A stretch of DNA of 64,000 nt from Sphingomicrobium marinum (GTDB lineage Bacteria; Pseudomonadota; Alphaproteobacteria; Sphingomonadales; Sphingomonadaceae): the NCBI RefSeq assembly GCF_026157105.1, contig NZ_JANPVQ010000001.1, positions 1,977,501 to 2,041,500 of the forward strand, written 5' to 3'. A program made the translations under genes and the position numbers. The notes below the pieces were generated by a model that was not told the DNA's origin, did not search any database, and worked only from the letters and a program-made list of their open reading frames with translations. Shown in pieces: positions 8,183 through 16,961 of the stretch; position 1 is the stretch's first letter, and every line of letters starts with the position of its first letter.

Positions 8183-9328
8183 ATGATGAAAATGCGCTTT
8201 TCGTGGATGCTTGCCCTCGCCGCCATGGTGTCGGCATGCGGGTCGCCGCAGGAAGATTTTGCCGAGGGCACCATCGTCGCCATAGGCGGGGATACGCATT
8301 TTGGCGAAAACTATGTCGGACCGGAAGAGTTGGGAGACGCGGACCGCTACGCCGCCGGCCTCGAGCATCTGCGCCCGCTCCTGAGCCGCGCCGAATACAG
8401 CATCGCCAATTTCGAAGCGCCGTTGAGCGAGCGGACCCCGGACCAGCTTCGGAAAAAGGATTACATCCATTTCACCGATCCGGCCAAAGCCGTCACGGCA
8501 CTAAAGGCGGCGGGGATCGATGCGGTGGGGCTGGCCAATAATCACAGCATGGACCAGGGCGCCGCGGGGCTGGAGAACAGTCTGGCCGCGCTGGCGCCAA
8601 GCGGGATCGACAGCTTCGGCATTGGCCGCACGTTGGACGAGGCCGCCGCGCCGCTTATCCGCCAGTTGCCTCGTCCCGGCGGCGGGACGATAACGCTAGC
8701 CGTCTTCGCGATGTTCGAAGAACGCGACAATTACCGCGAAAACTGGCCATTCTACGCGGAAGATTTGCGACCCGGCGCAGCGCCGCTCGACGTCGATTAT
8801 TTTGCCCGGCAGGTAGCGCGTTTACGCCGCCAGCATGACGATCTCTTCATCATCGCCTACCCGCATTGGGGGAGCAATTACGCTTGGGTTTCGGATGAGC
8901 AGGAGATGCTCGGCAAGGCGCTGATCGACGCGGGGGCCGATATGGTGATCGGTCATCACAGCCACGGCACGCAGGAGATCGCGCGCTACAAGGACCGGTG
9001 GATCCTGTATGGCATCGGCAACCTGTATTTCAATTCGCGCGGGCGCTTCGCCGACTATGAACGCGCCCAGCCCTTCGGGCTTGTTGCCGAATTGAGTTTC
9101 GGCGCGGACGCGGGGAGCGATCCCGGGATTCGCCTTCACCCATTCTATTCGGATAACCTGCAGACTGGCTTCAATCCGCGGCCCGCGACGCGGGACGAAG
9201 CAGCCGCGTTGATGCGCACCGTACGTTACCGAAAGAAATCCACCAGCTTTGATGCCACGCTGGTCGAGGACCATGACGGCCGCACGGCAATCGAGCTGAC
9301 CCCACTATCGTGGACGAACTGGTGGTAG
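8183..9328 (+). CDS. CapA-family (metallophosphatase-fold) lipoprotein
   Basis: I start at ATG 8183 because the resulting N-terminus (MMKMRFSWMLALAAMVSAC) is a lipoprotein signal with a lipobox ending at Cys19; an in-frame GTG at 8147 would bury it. The mature protein carries the CapA/PgsA pattern: IAIGGDTHFGENY, then YSIANFEAPLSE, AAGIDAVGLANNHSMDQG, IAYPHWGSNYAW, GADMVIGHHSHG and YGIGNLYFN. These Asp/Asn/His residues are the metal-site positions of the calcineurin-like fold. CapA proteins are linked to poly-gamma-glutamate or capsule handling, but most members have unproven substrates. No cap/pgs partners are nearby, so the role is open. Confidence 0.85.
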   Translation: MMKMRFSWMLALAAMVSACGSPQEDFAEGTIVAIGGDTHFGENYVGPEELGDADRYAAGLEHLRPLLSRAEYSIANFEAPLSERTPDQLRKKDYIHFTDPAKAVTALKAAGIDAVGLANNHSMDQGAAGLENSLAALAPSGIDSFGIGRTLDEAAAPLIRQLPRPGGGTITLAVFAMFEERDNYRENWPFYAEDLRPGAAPLDVDYFARQVARLRRQHDDLFIIAYPHWGSNYAWVSDEQEMLGKALIDAGADMVIGHHSHGTQEIARYKDRWILYGIGNLYFNSRGRFADYERAQPFGLVAELSFGADAGSDPGIRLHPFYSDNLQTGFNPRPATRDEAAALMRTVRYRKKSTSFDATLVEDHDGRTAIELTPLSWTNWW

Positions 9329-9347
9329 CCCGATAAAGCGGGCGGCA

Positions 9348-11741
9348 ATGCCGCGCCTACCAATCGACGATGTCCTGCCTGAATTGGCCGATGCGCTGCG
9401 CAGCGGCACGCGCGCCTTGCTCATTGCACCGCCCGGCGCGGGGAAAACGACAAGGGTCGCGCCAGCTTTGCTTGGCGAGCCCTGGTGTAATGGCGAGATC
9501 CTGCTGCTCGTGCCGCGCCGACTTGCCGCGCGCGCTGCCGCCGAGTTCATGGCGCAGGAACGCGGCGAAAAACCGGGGCAGACCATCGGCTATGCCACCC
9601 GGCTCGACAGTAAGCCCGGCAAGCGCATCACGATAATGACGCACGGCGTCTACCTGGCGCGCTTGCAGGCCGACCCCGAACTCACGGGTGTCAGCGCGGT
9701 GTTGTTCGACGAGGTGCACGAAAGAAGTCTCGACAACGATGTCGCGCTCGCGCTCACGCTCGATGCCGCCGAGGGGCTGCGCGAGGATTTGCGCCTGCTC
9801 GCCATGTCGGCAACGCTCGACAGCCAGGGCTTTGCCGCGCTCCTTGGAAACCCGCCGATTATCGAGAGCACGGGCAAAAGCTATCCGCTGACCATCCTCC
9901 ATGAAGGGCGCGACGCAGCGCAGCGCATCGACCCGCAAATGGCCGCTGCATGCCGCCGCGCGCTGGCGCAGCATGAAGGTTCGCTACTCGCGTTCCTGCC
10001 CGGAGTCGGCGAGATCGAGCGCACTGCCGAGGCGCTCGGCCGGCTGCCCGACAACGTGGTCCTCCACCGTCTCCACGGTCGTATCGATCCGGCAGCGCAG
10101 CGCGCCGCGCTCGCGCCGCCGCCCCCGGGCAAACGCAAGCTGGTCCTTTCCAGTGCGATCGCCGAGACCAGCGTCACGCTCGACGATGTGCGCATCGTCG
10201 TCGACAGCGGTCTTGCGCGCCGCCCGCGCCATGACGCCGTCGCGGGCTTCACGCGGCTCGTCACCGATCGCGCCAGCCAGGCAGCCGCCACGCAGCGTGC
10301 CGGGCGCGCCGCGCGGCAAGCGCCCGGCGTTGCCATCCGGTTGTGGGAAGAAGCTGCCACCAGCGCGTTACCCGCGAATGATCCGCCCGAAATCATGAGT
10401 GCCGATCTCGCCCCGCTCTTGTTGACGCTGCAATTGTGGGGCGCCGAAGCCGACACGCTCGAATGGATCGATCCGCCGCCCAAGGCCTCGCTCGAAATCG
10501 CCCGACGGCAACTGCGCGATTTGGGTGCCATCGGTGAGGACGGCCGCATCACGCCCTTTGGGCGCAAGGTTGCGTCGCTGCCGATGTCACCCATCCACGC
10601 CGCGGCGACCCTGTACGGCGCCGAGATCGGCCAATGCCGCGCGGTGGCCGAACTGGTCCTGCTAATCCAGGAGCGCGGGCTTGGCGGAACCGGCGAGGAT
10701 CTTCTTCAACGGCTCGCCCGATGGCGCGGTGATCGTGGCAAGCGCGCCAATGCCGCTCGCCAGCTCGCGCGGAGCTGGGCAGATAGGGCCCAGCGCATGA
10801 TTCCCGATGCTGATGATCGCCCATTTGCCCCCGCCATGGCGCTAGCCTTCGCCCACCCCGACAATGTGGCCCGTCCGCGCGACGGAAACGGCGAGCGCTG
10901 GGTCTCGGCGGGTGGACGTGGCTTCATCCTCGATCCTGCCTCGCCGCTGGCGCGAAGTGACTGGCTGTTCATCGCCGATGCGACCGGCAAGGCCAAAGAA
11001 GCCCGCATTACCGCTGCGGTGCCGCTCAATGGCGAGGAAGTCGAGCAGGCGCTCCGCTACCGCATAAAGAAAACTTCTGTCCTCAAATGGAAAGCGGGCC
11101 GCGTTGAAGCGCTGGTCGAAAAACGGATGGGTGCCATCAAACTTTCCAGCGGGCCCGACCCGTCCCCCGATGAAGATGCCATCGCAGCGCTCCTGCTGGA
11201 AAAAGCGGACATCGCCGCCCTGCTCCCCAAGGAGTTTCTCGGCCGCGCCCGCTTTGCCGGGATCGATGCGCTTGCACCGGAGACCCTCGCCGCCACCGCA
11301 GACCAGTGGCTCGCCCCGTTGCTTGCCGGTAAGCGCAAGCTCGACCTCGACCCGGCCAAGGTGGCCGAAGCGGCGCTCGCAATGGCCGGCTGGGATACGC
11401 AGCAAGCGCTCGAAAAAGAGGCGCCGCGTTCGTTCACCAGTCCCGCGGGCTCCACCCATGCGATCGACTATACGGGCGATGACGCCCCTTCGGTCGAAGT
11501 TCGCGCGCAAGCGCTCTACGGACTGACCCGGCACCCGATGATCGGCAGCACGCCGCTCCTCATCAAGCTCACCAGCCCGGCGCATCGCCCGATCCAGGCG
11601 ACCCGCGATCTACCGGCATTCTGGCAAGGTTCATGGGCCGAGGTCGCCAAGGAAATGCGCGGGCGCTATCCCAAACATTATTGGCCCGATGACCCTGCCA
11701 GCGCCAAGCCCACGCTCAAGACCAAGCGCAACATGTCTTGA
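9348..11741 (+). CDS. hrpB: ATP-dependent helicase HrpB
   Basis: A 797-residue DEAH/RHA helicase. Motif I is APPGAGKTT, motif II is FDEVHERS (DEVH), motif III is AMSATLDS, and motif VI is QRAGRAAR. The HA2/OB and HrpB-specific C-terminal domains follow and end in PKHYWPDDPASAKPT, a typical HrpB tail. HrpB is a bacterial RNA helicase related to HrpA; its exact RNA substrate is not settled. It starts 19 bases after the CapA-like gene stop. Its last bases lie just before the complex I gene. Confidence 0.93.
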   Translation: MPRLPIDDVLPELADALRSGTRALLIAPPGAGKTTRVAPALLGEPWCNGEILLLVPRRLAARAAAEFMAQERGEKPGQTIGYATRLDSKPGKRITIMTHGVYLARLQADPELTGVSAVLFDEVHERSLDNDVALALTLDAAEGLREDLRLLAMSATLDSQGFAALLGNPPIIESTGKSYPLTILHEGRDAAQRIDPQMAAACRRALAQHEGSLLAFLPGVGEIERTAEALGRLPDNVVLHRLHGRIDPAAQRAALAPPPPGKRKLVLSSAIAETSVTLDDVRIVVDSGLARRPRHDAVAGFTRLVTDRASQAAATQRAGRAARQAPGVAIRLWEEAATSALPANDPPEIMSADLAPLLLTLQLWGAEADTLEWIDPPPKASLEIARRQLRDLGAIGEDGRITPFGRKVASLPMSPIHAAATLYGAEIGQCRAVAELVLLIQERGLGGTGEDLLQRLARWRGDRGKRANAARQLARSWADRAQRMIPDADDRPFAPAMALAFAHPDNVARPRDGNGERWVSAGGRGFILDPASPLARSDWLFIADATGKAKEARITAAVPLNGEEVEQALRYRIKKTSVLKWKAGRVEALVEKRMGAIKLSSGPDPSPDEDAIAALLLEKADIAALLPKEFLGRARFAGIDALAPETLAATADQWLAPLLAGKRKLDLDPAKVAEAALAMAGWDTQQALEKEAPRSFTSPAGSTHAIDYTGDDAPSVEVRAQALYGLTRHPMIGSTPLLIKLTSPAHRPIQATRDLPAFWQGSWAEVAKEMRGRYPKHYWPDDPASAKPTLKTKRNMS

Positions 11742-11772
11742 TTCTGCCCCGCTGGCGCGGCAAATGGCGGCC

Positions 11773-12054
11773 ATGACGACGGCACGCATTATCGAAGAAC
11801 AGCGAAAGACCACCCAGTCGGGCAAGGCCCAGGCCGGCCGCTGGCTGCTCATGTTCGAACGCAGCGAGAAGATGCGGCCCGACCCGCTCACCGGCTGGGC
11901 CGGAAGCGGCGACACCAATACCCAAATCCGCCTCACGTTCGAGACGCTCGATGAGGCGCTGGCCTATTGTCAGCGCAAGGGCATCGACGCGCATGTCGTG
12001 AAGAGCCCGCCCAACAGCCTCAAGATTCAGGCCTACGCCGACAACTTCAAGTAA
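11773..12054 (+). CDS. Complex I accessory subunit, NDUFS4 type
   Basis: A 93-residue protein starting MTTARIIEEQRKTTQSG. In-frame upstream starts (11764, 11689) overlap hrpB and add non-conserved residues. It carries the NDUFS4/ETC complex I 18-kDa pattern: a peripheral start, KAQAGRWLLMFE, LTGWAGSGDTNTQIRL, FETLDEALAYCQRKGI, and a basic end (SLKIQAYADNFK). This subunit binds at the NADH-oxidising tip of respiratory complex I and is found in alphaproteobacteria and mitochondria, where it aids assembly and stability. Here it stands apart from any nuo operon, as is common in this class. It converges with the MscS gene with 3 bases between. Confidence 0.9.
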   Translation: MTTARIIEEQRKTTQSGKAQAGRWLLMFERSEKMRPDPLTGWAGSGDTNTQIRLTFETLDEALAYCQRKGIDAHVVKSPPNSLKIQAYADNFK

Positions 12055-12057
12055 GGC

Positions 12058-13083
12058 CTAGGCGTCGGCGCCTGCGTCCTCGCCCTTGCCGGGGAACTGC
12101 TTGATGTAGACATCGCGCTGCGGGAACGGGATTTCGATACCTTCGTCCTTGAAGGCCCACCAAACCGCCTTGAGCACTTCGCTGCGCACGTTCCCGACAC
12201 CGGCTTCGGGATCGCGGATCCAGGCCTGGATCTCGAAATTGACGCTATTGTCCCCAAATTCCTTGAGCCAGACGTTGGGCTTGGGATTTTTGAGAACGCG
12301 CGCGCAGGCAGCGGTGCATTCGATCAAAATTTCTTCCACGCGCGCCAGGTCGCTCGAATAGCTCACGCCGACAGGGATCTGCACGCGCACATTCTTCGAA
12401 CTGTATGACCAGTTTTCGACCGTTTCGGTCATCAGCAGTTCGTTCGGGATGAGGAATTCCTTGCCGTCGCGGGTAATCATGCTGACGGCGCGCGTCCCGA
12501 TCTTGCTGATCGCGCCGAAATAATCGTTCACGACAATCACGTCTCCGGGCTTCACCGACCGGTCCATCAGCAGGATCAGCCCGGCAATGAAGTTACCGAA
12601 GGTCTTCTGCAGGCCGAAGCCGACCGCAAGGCCGACCGCGCCCGAAAAGAAGGCCAGGCTCGACAGGTCGAACCCGGTCATGTCGATGCCGATCAGGACG
12701 ACGATCGCGATGATGATGATCGTCGCGATCTTCTCGGCCAGCAGACCTTGCGTCGCATCGAACCGGTTGGCGCGGCGGATCAGGCGTTTGACCCCCCATA
12801 GCGCCACCCGTGCAAGAACGAAGAGCGCGATGCCGACAACCAGCCAGGTGATGACATCGAGCAGAGATACGCTGAAATTGCCGATCGCAACCTTGAACTC
12901 GTCAAGGCCTTCGAACAGACGAACGGTGGTGTCCACGGTGCCTTCGACGGCCCCTTCTACCAGTCGCTCCGCCTGTTCTCCTGCGCTTTCATCAACGGGC
13001 TCGCCGGGCGGAGGCGCCGCGGCGACCTCGTTGGAAACTTCGTTGCCCAGATCATCGGTCAGATTGGTGATCGTCGTAGTCAT
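12058..13083 (-). CDS. MscS-family mechanosensitive channel
   Basis: A 341-residue protein. After an unusual acidic N-terminal region of about 75 residues (rich in Glu, Pro and Thr) come three membrane helices at about 75-97, 115-140 and 143-175. The last matches the pore-lining TM3 (FSGAVGLAVGFGLQKTFGNFIAGLILL). The beta domain follows with DVIVVNDYFGAISKIGTRA and PNELL, then the C-terminal alpha/beta domain. MscS channels open under membrane tension and release solutes on osmotic downshift. The end is PQRDVYIKQFPG. The acidic N-terminus is an oddity of this member. It is monocistronic between convergent and co-directional neighbours. Confidence 0.9.
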   Translation of the reverse strand: MTTTITNLTDDLGNEVSNEVAAAPPPGEPVDESAGEQAERLVEGAVEGTVDTTVRLFEGLDEFKVAIGNFSVSLLDVITWLVVGIALFVLARVALWGVKRLIRRANRFDATQGLLAEKIATIIIIAIVVLIGIDMTGFDLSSLAFFSGAVGLAVGFGLQKTFGNFIAGLILLMDRSVKPGDVIVVNDYFGAISKIGTRAVSMITRDGKEFLIPNELLMTETVENWSYSSKNVRVQIPVGVSYSSDLARVEEILIECTAACARVLKNPKPNVWLKEFGDNSVNFEIQAWIRDPEAGVGNVRSEVLKAVWWAFKDEGIEIPFPQRDVYIKQFPGKGEDAGADA

Positions 13084-13122
13084 GACAACGACCTAGCACA
13101 GGGTCGGCGAAAGGAAAGGCAG

Positions 13123-13623
13123 CTAAAGCAGGTAGCGCAGCCTCACGCGCTGTTCGCTATCGTTTCCGCTGACGGTGAAGCGGACATGGTGCGCGCGCGG
13201 CGGGCCCGCGCGCAAACCCGGATTGTTCGAGAACCCGAAGCCTTCCTTCGGCACGCCAAGAAAGGTGTCCATCTTCCCGTTGGCATTCTCGTCATGCAGC
13301 ACCATCAGATAGTAGGTGCCGGGTGCCAGCCGGTCGATCTTGATCGAGCGGCCGGACGACACCTTGATCTCGCGCCGGACCGAACCGGCATGCTCCGCAC
13401 ATTCCAGATAATCGTCCTCGACATCGGTAAGGCACATGCTGAGCATGCCCTTGCCGCTGCGAAGATTTTCTATCGTGACGGTCAGGCTGACGCCGGTAGG
13501 GGCGACCGCCGCCGCGGCGCTGGCACCTTCAGACGGTGCGGCGTTCGGGTTTGCCATCCCCAACAACGGGAGCGCGGCCAGCGCGACGAGCGGGCGCGGA
13601 CTTGAAGGTACCAAGCCCGGCAT
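13123..13623 (-). CDS. Exported DUF2141 protein
   Basis: A DUF2141 protein: LTVTIENLRSGKGMLSMCL, GTYYLMVLHDENANGKMD, LGVPKEGFGFSNNP and a final VRLRYLL are the conserved strands of this small periplasmic beta-domain. I choose ATG 13623 because it gives a signal-like start (MPGLVPSSPRPLVALAALPL). ATG 13665 and ATG 13557 are alternatives. With 13623 it overlaps the upstream hydroxylase gene by 95 bases in another frame, which is unusually long. DUF2141 function is unknown; genes of this type are often found beside carotenoid and sterol-desaturase-type genes in sphingomonads. The product is probably secreted to the periplasm. Confidence 0.8.
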   Translation of the reverse strand: MPGLVPSSPRPLVALAALPLLGMANPNAAPSEGASAAAAVAPTGVSLTVTIENLRSGKGMLSMCLTDVEDDYLECAEHAGSVRREIKVSSGRSIKIDRLAPGTYYLMVLHDENANGKMDTFLGVPKEGFGFSNNPGLRAGPPRAHHVRFTVSGNDSEQRVRLRYLL

Positions 13624-14314
13624 CAGTTTTGCAGAGATGGTCCCAAAACCGGAAGTAAAGCCCATAGTTACACCGATACTTGCTATGATGCAGTTCGTGG
13701 TGGCTGGCGGTTATCAACCCCCGTCCCAACACACCATGAACGAGGCGTTTTGGGAAGAGCTCCCAGCCCATATGATTGGTCACGCCCATAATTGTCATGA
13801 TGGTGAGGACTACGAGCAACATACTGAGATGGATGGGGATTAGGAACACCAGCGCCGGAATGACCACCGCGCCGGTAAGCGCTTCCCACGGGTGAAAGCT
13901 CATCGCCGCCCAGGCCGTCGGCGGGCGGCTGGCATGATGGACCGCGTGGACGCGCTTGAACAGCGGTGGCCAATGCATCGCGCGGTGCGTCCAGTAGAAC
14001 CAGGTGTCATGGACGAACAGATAGAGCAGCACGCTGATCGGCGCCCACCACAGCGGATAGTCGCCCCAGTTTGAGTACATCCTGGTCCAGCCATGCTGCG
14101 CCCAGCCCCAAGCGATGATGCCCGCGGGCACGCCGTAGATCGCCATCGACAGTAGCGACCAGCGCAACTCCATCGCGATCTGCTTCTTCTGGCCTGCCAT
14201 CCGCCCGGGAAAGCGCCGCGCCGTCCACGCCGCGAACAGCCCGCTGACCGCAAGATAGCGCAGCGTGATAATCATGGTCATGCCGAGTGCGGAAAGAAGG
14301 ATCGCTGTCCACAT
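13529..14314 (-). CDS. Sterol desaturase/fatty-acid hydroxylase superfamily protein, possible carotenoid ring hydroxylase
   Basis: A 261-residue di-iron membrane hydroxylase. Hydrophobic helices at about 1-22, 48-70 and 87-103 precede three histidine clusters: HDTWFYWTHRAMH, HAVHHAS and HHELHHSKYRCNYGLYF. This is the HX3-4H, HX2HH and HX2HH pattern that binds two irons. It is divergent from crtY across only 47 bases, so an action on carotenoid rings (2,2'- or 3,3'-hydroxylation, as by CrtG or CrtZ in related organisms) is attractive. It is longer than usual CrtZ, and lipid substrates cannot be excluded. The last 27 residues are low in conservation-type signal and overlap the DUF2141 gene. Confidence 0.8.
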   Translation of the reverse strand: MWTAILLSALGMTMIITLRYLAVSGLFAAWTARRFPGRMAGQKKQIAMELRWSLLSMAIYGVPAGIIAWGWAQHGWTRMYSNWGDYPLWWAPISVLLYLFVHDTWFYWTHRAMHWPPLFKRVHAVHHASRPPTAWAAMSFHPWEALTGAVVIPALVFLIPIHLSMLLVVLTIMTIMGVTNHMGWELFPKRLVHGVLGRGLITASHHELHHSKYRCNYGLYFRFWDHLCKTDAGLGTFKSAPARRAGRAPVVGDGKPERRTV

Positions 14315-14361
14315 CTGACTAGCTCTAGGCGAGCCCGCCGCCCGTCGCTAGGGATATTGCC

Positions 14362-15504
14362 GTGACTGACTTGATCATCATGGGGGGCGGCCTTGCCGGT
14401 GGCCTATGCGCCTTGGCGCTCAAACATCGCCGCCCCGAACTGTCGGTTACGCTGGTCGACCGCGAAGACGCGCTTGGCGGCAATCATGTCTGGTCTTTCT
14501 TCGACAGCGATATCGCGCCCGAGGACCGCCACCTCGTCAATCCTTTCGTCGTCCAGCGCTGGGTGTGCAACGCGGTGCGGTTCCCCAAGATCAAGCGGAC
14601 CTTCGACACTGCCTATAACAGCATGACGAGCGAGCGCTTTGATCGTGAGTTGCGGGCCCGGCTCGATCCCGAGCGGATCGTTGCCGGCAATATCATCAAT
14701 GCCACGCCGACAACCGTTCGCATGGCAGGCGGCGTGCAGCTCGAGGCTGCCGCCGTGCTCGACGCGCGCGGGTTCACCGAGCCGCCCCGGGGCCTCAAAT
14801 GTGGCTGGCAGAAATTCGTCGGGCAAATGCTGGAGGTGGAGGGCGGCCACGGTCTTACCGTTCCCATCATCATGGACGCGACTGTGGACCAGTCGGAGGG
14901 CTATCGCTTCGTCTATTGCCTGCCCTTCGACGACAGGCGCGTCTTCGTAGAGGATACCTATTACCAGAAGGACCGCGAGCTCGACCAACGCAGATTGTCG
15001 CAGCGCATCGCTGACTATGCCGCCGCACAAGGCTGGCATCACCATCGCATCGTTCACGAAGAAACTGGCGTTCTGCCCGTCGTCATGTCGGGCGATTTCG
15101 ACACGTTCTGGCCGCAGCGCGACACGCTTGCGCGCGCCGGCACACGCGGCGGCTTCTTCCATCCGCTGACCAGCTATTCGGTCCCCGAAGCCGTGCGCTT
15201 CGCCGCGTGGCTTGCTGAAGCCATGCCGATGCCGGGCGCGGAGCTGGGCAGCGCGACGCGCCGGCGCGCGGAGGAAATCTGGAAGCGCACCGCGTTCGAT
15301 CGCGGGCTCGCGCGCATGCTCTTCGATGCCGCCGATCCGCCGCACCGCTATCGGATCATGGAGCATTTCTACCGTCTTCCGGCGGGGTTGATCGAACGCT
15401 TCTACGCGGGCAGATCGACGACAATCGACCGTGCCCGGATCCTCATCGGCAAGCCCCCTGCTTCCATTCCGCGCGCGATCCGTGCCTTGAGAGGAAGTGC
15501 GTGA
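14362..15504 (+). CDS. crtY: Lycopene beta-cyclase
   Basis: A 380-residue flavoprotein with a GTG start and SD-like AGGGA seven bases upstream. The N-terminal dinucleotide fold is LIIMGGGLAGGLCALAL. Cyclase motifs are GGNHVWSFFDSD, the central EDTYYQ and a C-terminal LPAGLIERFYAG. It cyclises the ends of lycopene to beta-carotene. First gene of crtY-crtI-crtB; it overlaps crtI by 4 bases (GTGA). The adjacent divergent hydroxylase could act on the product. Bacterial CrtY is normally about 380-390 residues, so this is complete. Confidence 0.95.
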   Translation: MTDLIIMGGGLAGGLCALALKHRRPELSVTLVDREDALGGNHVWSFFDSDIAPEDRHLVNPFVVQRWVCNAVRFPKIKRTFDTAYNSMTSERFDRELRARLDPERIVAGNIINATPTTVRMAGGVQLEAAAVLDARGFTEPPRGLKCGWQKFVGQMLEVEGGHGLTVPIIMDATVDQSEGYRFVYCLPFDDRRVFVEDTYYQKDRELDQRRLSQRIADYAAAQGWHHHRIVHEETGVLPVVMSGDFDTFWPQRDTLARAGTRGGFFHPLTSYSVPEAVRFAAWLAEAMPMPGAELGSATRRRAEEIWKRTAFDRGLARMLFDAADPPHRYRIMEHFYRLPAGLIERFYAGRSTTIDRARILIGKPPASIPRAIRALRGSA

Positions 15505-16961
15505 ATTCTGCAATCGTCATCGGCTCGGGCTTTGGCGGGCTTGCGCTCGCCATTCGCCTTCAATCGGCGGGCATCGCCACCACGATCGTGGAAGCGCGCG
15601 ACAAGCCTGGCGGCCGCGCATATTATTGGGAGAAAGACGGGCACGTCTTCGATGCCGGCCCGACGGTCATCACCGATCCCGATTGTTTGAAGTCGCTTTG
15701 GGCGCTTTCGGGGCAGGATATCGCGGCCGATGTCGATCTCGTCCCGGTCGACCCGTTCTACGCGCTCGACTGGCCCGACGGCACGCGCTTCGATTATACC
15801 AATGACGACCAGCGGCTATTCGCGCAGATCAACGAGCTCAACCCCGCCGATGTCGAGGGATACAAACGTTTCCTCGAATTTTCCGAAGGTGTCTTCCACG
15901 AGGGCTACGAGAAGCTCGGCACCAAGGCGTTCCTCAAGGTGACCGACATGCTCAAGGCCGCGCCCAGCCTGGCCCGCTATCAGGCGTGGCGCTCGGTCTA
16001 TTCGATCGTTGCAAGCTTTGTCGAAAATGAAAAATTGCGCCAGGCACTATCATTCCACACGCTGCTGGTCGGCGGCAACCCGATGACCTGCTCGTCGGTC
16101 TATGCGCTGATCCACAAGCTGGAGCGCGACGGCGGTGTCTGGTTCGCAAAGGGCGGCACCAACAGGCTCATCGCGGGCATGGTGGCGCTGTTCGAGCGTC
16201 TCGGCGGCACGATCAGGCTTGGCGACCCGGTCACCAAAATCACCGCCAATGGCGACAAGGTGACAGGCGTCGAGACCGCGAGCGGCTGGAGCGCCGTCGC
16301 CGACGCGGTTGCCTCCAACGGGGACGTCGTCGCCACCTACGGCCTGCTCGATCATCCCCGCGCCGCGCACCAGAAGTCGGTCAAGCGCAAGCGGTTCAGC
16401 CCGTCGCTGTTCGTGCTGCATTTCGGCCTTGAGGGCACCTGCCCCGATGTGCCGCATCACATGATCATGTTCGGACCGCGCTACAAAGGGCTGCTTGGCG
16501 ACATCTACAACAAGGGCAATCTGGCGACCGATCCGGCGCTCTATTTGCATCATCCGACCAAGACCGACCCCTCGATGGCGCCGGAAGGCTGCTCGACCTT
16601 TTACGCGCTCGCGCCTGTCCCGCACATGGGCAAGGCGCCTGTCGATTGGGACGCGGAAGGCCCCAAATATGCCGATGTGGTGCTCGATGTGATCGAGGAA
16701 CGGCTGATCCCCGATGTGCGCAGCCGTATCCGCACCCAGTTCCACTATAGCCCGGCCGATTTTAAGACCGACCTGTTCGCGCACCTTGGCAGCGCCTTCA
16801 GCCTCGAGCCGGTGCTGACCCAGTCGGCCTGGTTCCGCACGCACAATCGCGACGACAAATTGAGCAACCTATATTTCGTCGGCGCGGGCACGCATCCGGG
16901 TGCCGGCATTCCGGGCGTCGTCGGGTCGGCGCAGGCGACCGCGGAGCTGATGATCGGGTGA
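15501..16961 (+). CDS. crtI: Phytoene desaturase
   Basis: A 486-residue FAD enzyme. The N-terminal Rossmann motif is VIGSGFGGLALAIRLQSAG followed by EARDKPGGRAYYW. The C-terminal family signature is NLYFVGAGTHPGAGIPGVVGSA. It introduces double bonds into phytoene to give lycopene, taking the product of CrtB and feeding CrtY. Its start (GTG) lies inside the crtY stop region and its own stop overlaps crtB by 4 bases, so the three are translationally coupled. The order Y-I-B matches sphingomonad zeaxanthin/nostoxanthin clusters. Length is normal for bacterial CrtI. Confidence 0.96.
   Translation: MNSAIVIGSGFGGLALAIRLQSAGIATTIVEARDKPGGRAYYWEKDGHVFDAGPTVITDPDCLKSLWALSGQDIAADVDLVPVDPFYALDWPDGTRFDYTNDDQRLFAQINELNPADVEGYKRFLEFSEGVFHEGYEKLGTKAFLKVTDMLKAAPSLARYQAWRSVYSIVASFVENEKLRQALSFHTLLVGGNPMTCSSVYALIHKLERDGGVWFAKGGTNRLIAGMVALFERLGGTIRLGDPVTKITANGDKVTGVETASGWSAVADAVASNGDVVATYGLLDHPRAAHQKSVKRKRFSPSLFVLHFGLEGTCPDVPHHMIMFGPRYKGLLGDIYNKGNLATDPALYLHHPTKTDPSMAPEGCSTFYALAPVPHMGKAPVDWDAEGPKYADVVLDVIEERLIPDVRSRIRTQFHYSPADFKTDLFAHLGSAFSLEPVLTQSAWFRTHNRDDKLSNLYFVGAGTHPGAGIPGVVGSAQATAELMIG

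Noticed and set aside
14404-15513. 369-codon minus-strand open frame opposite crtY
   Set aside because: Antisense shadow of a well supported lycopene cyclase.
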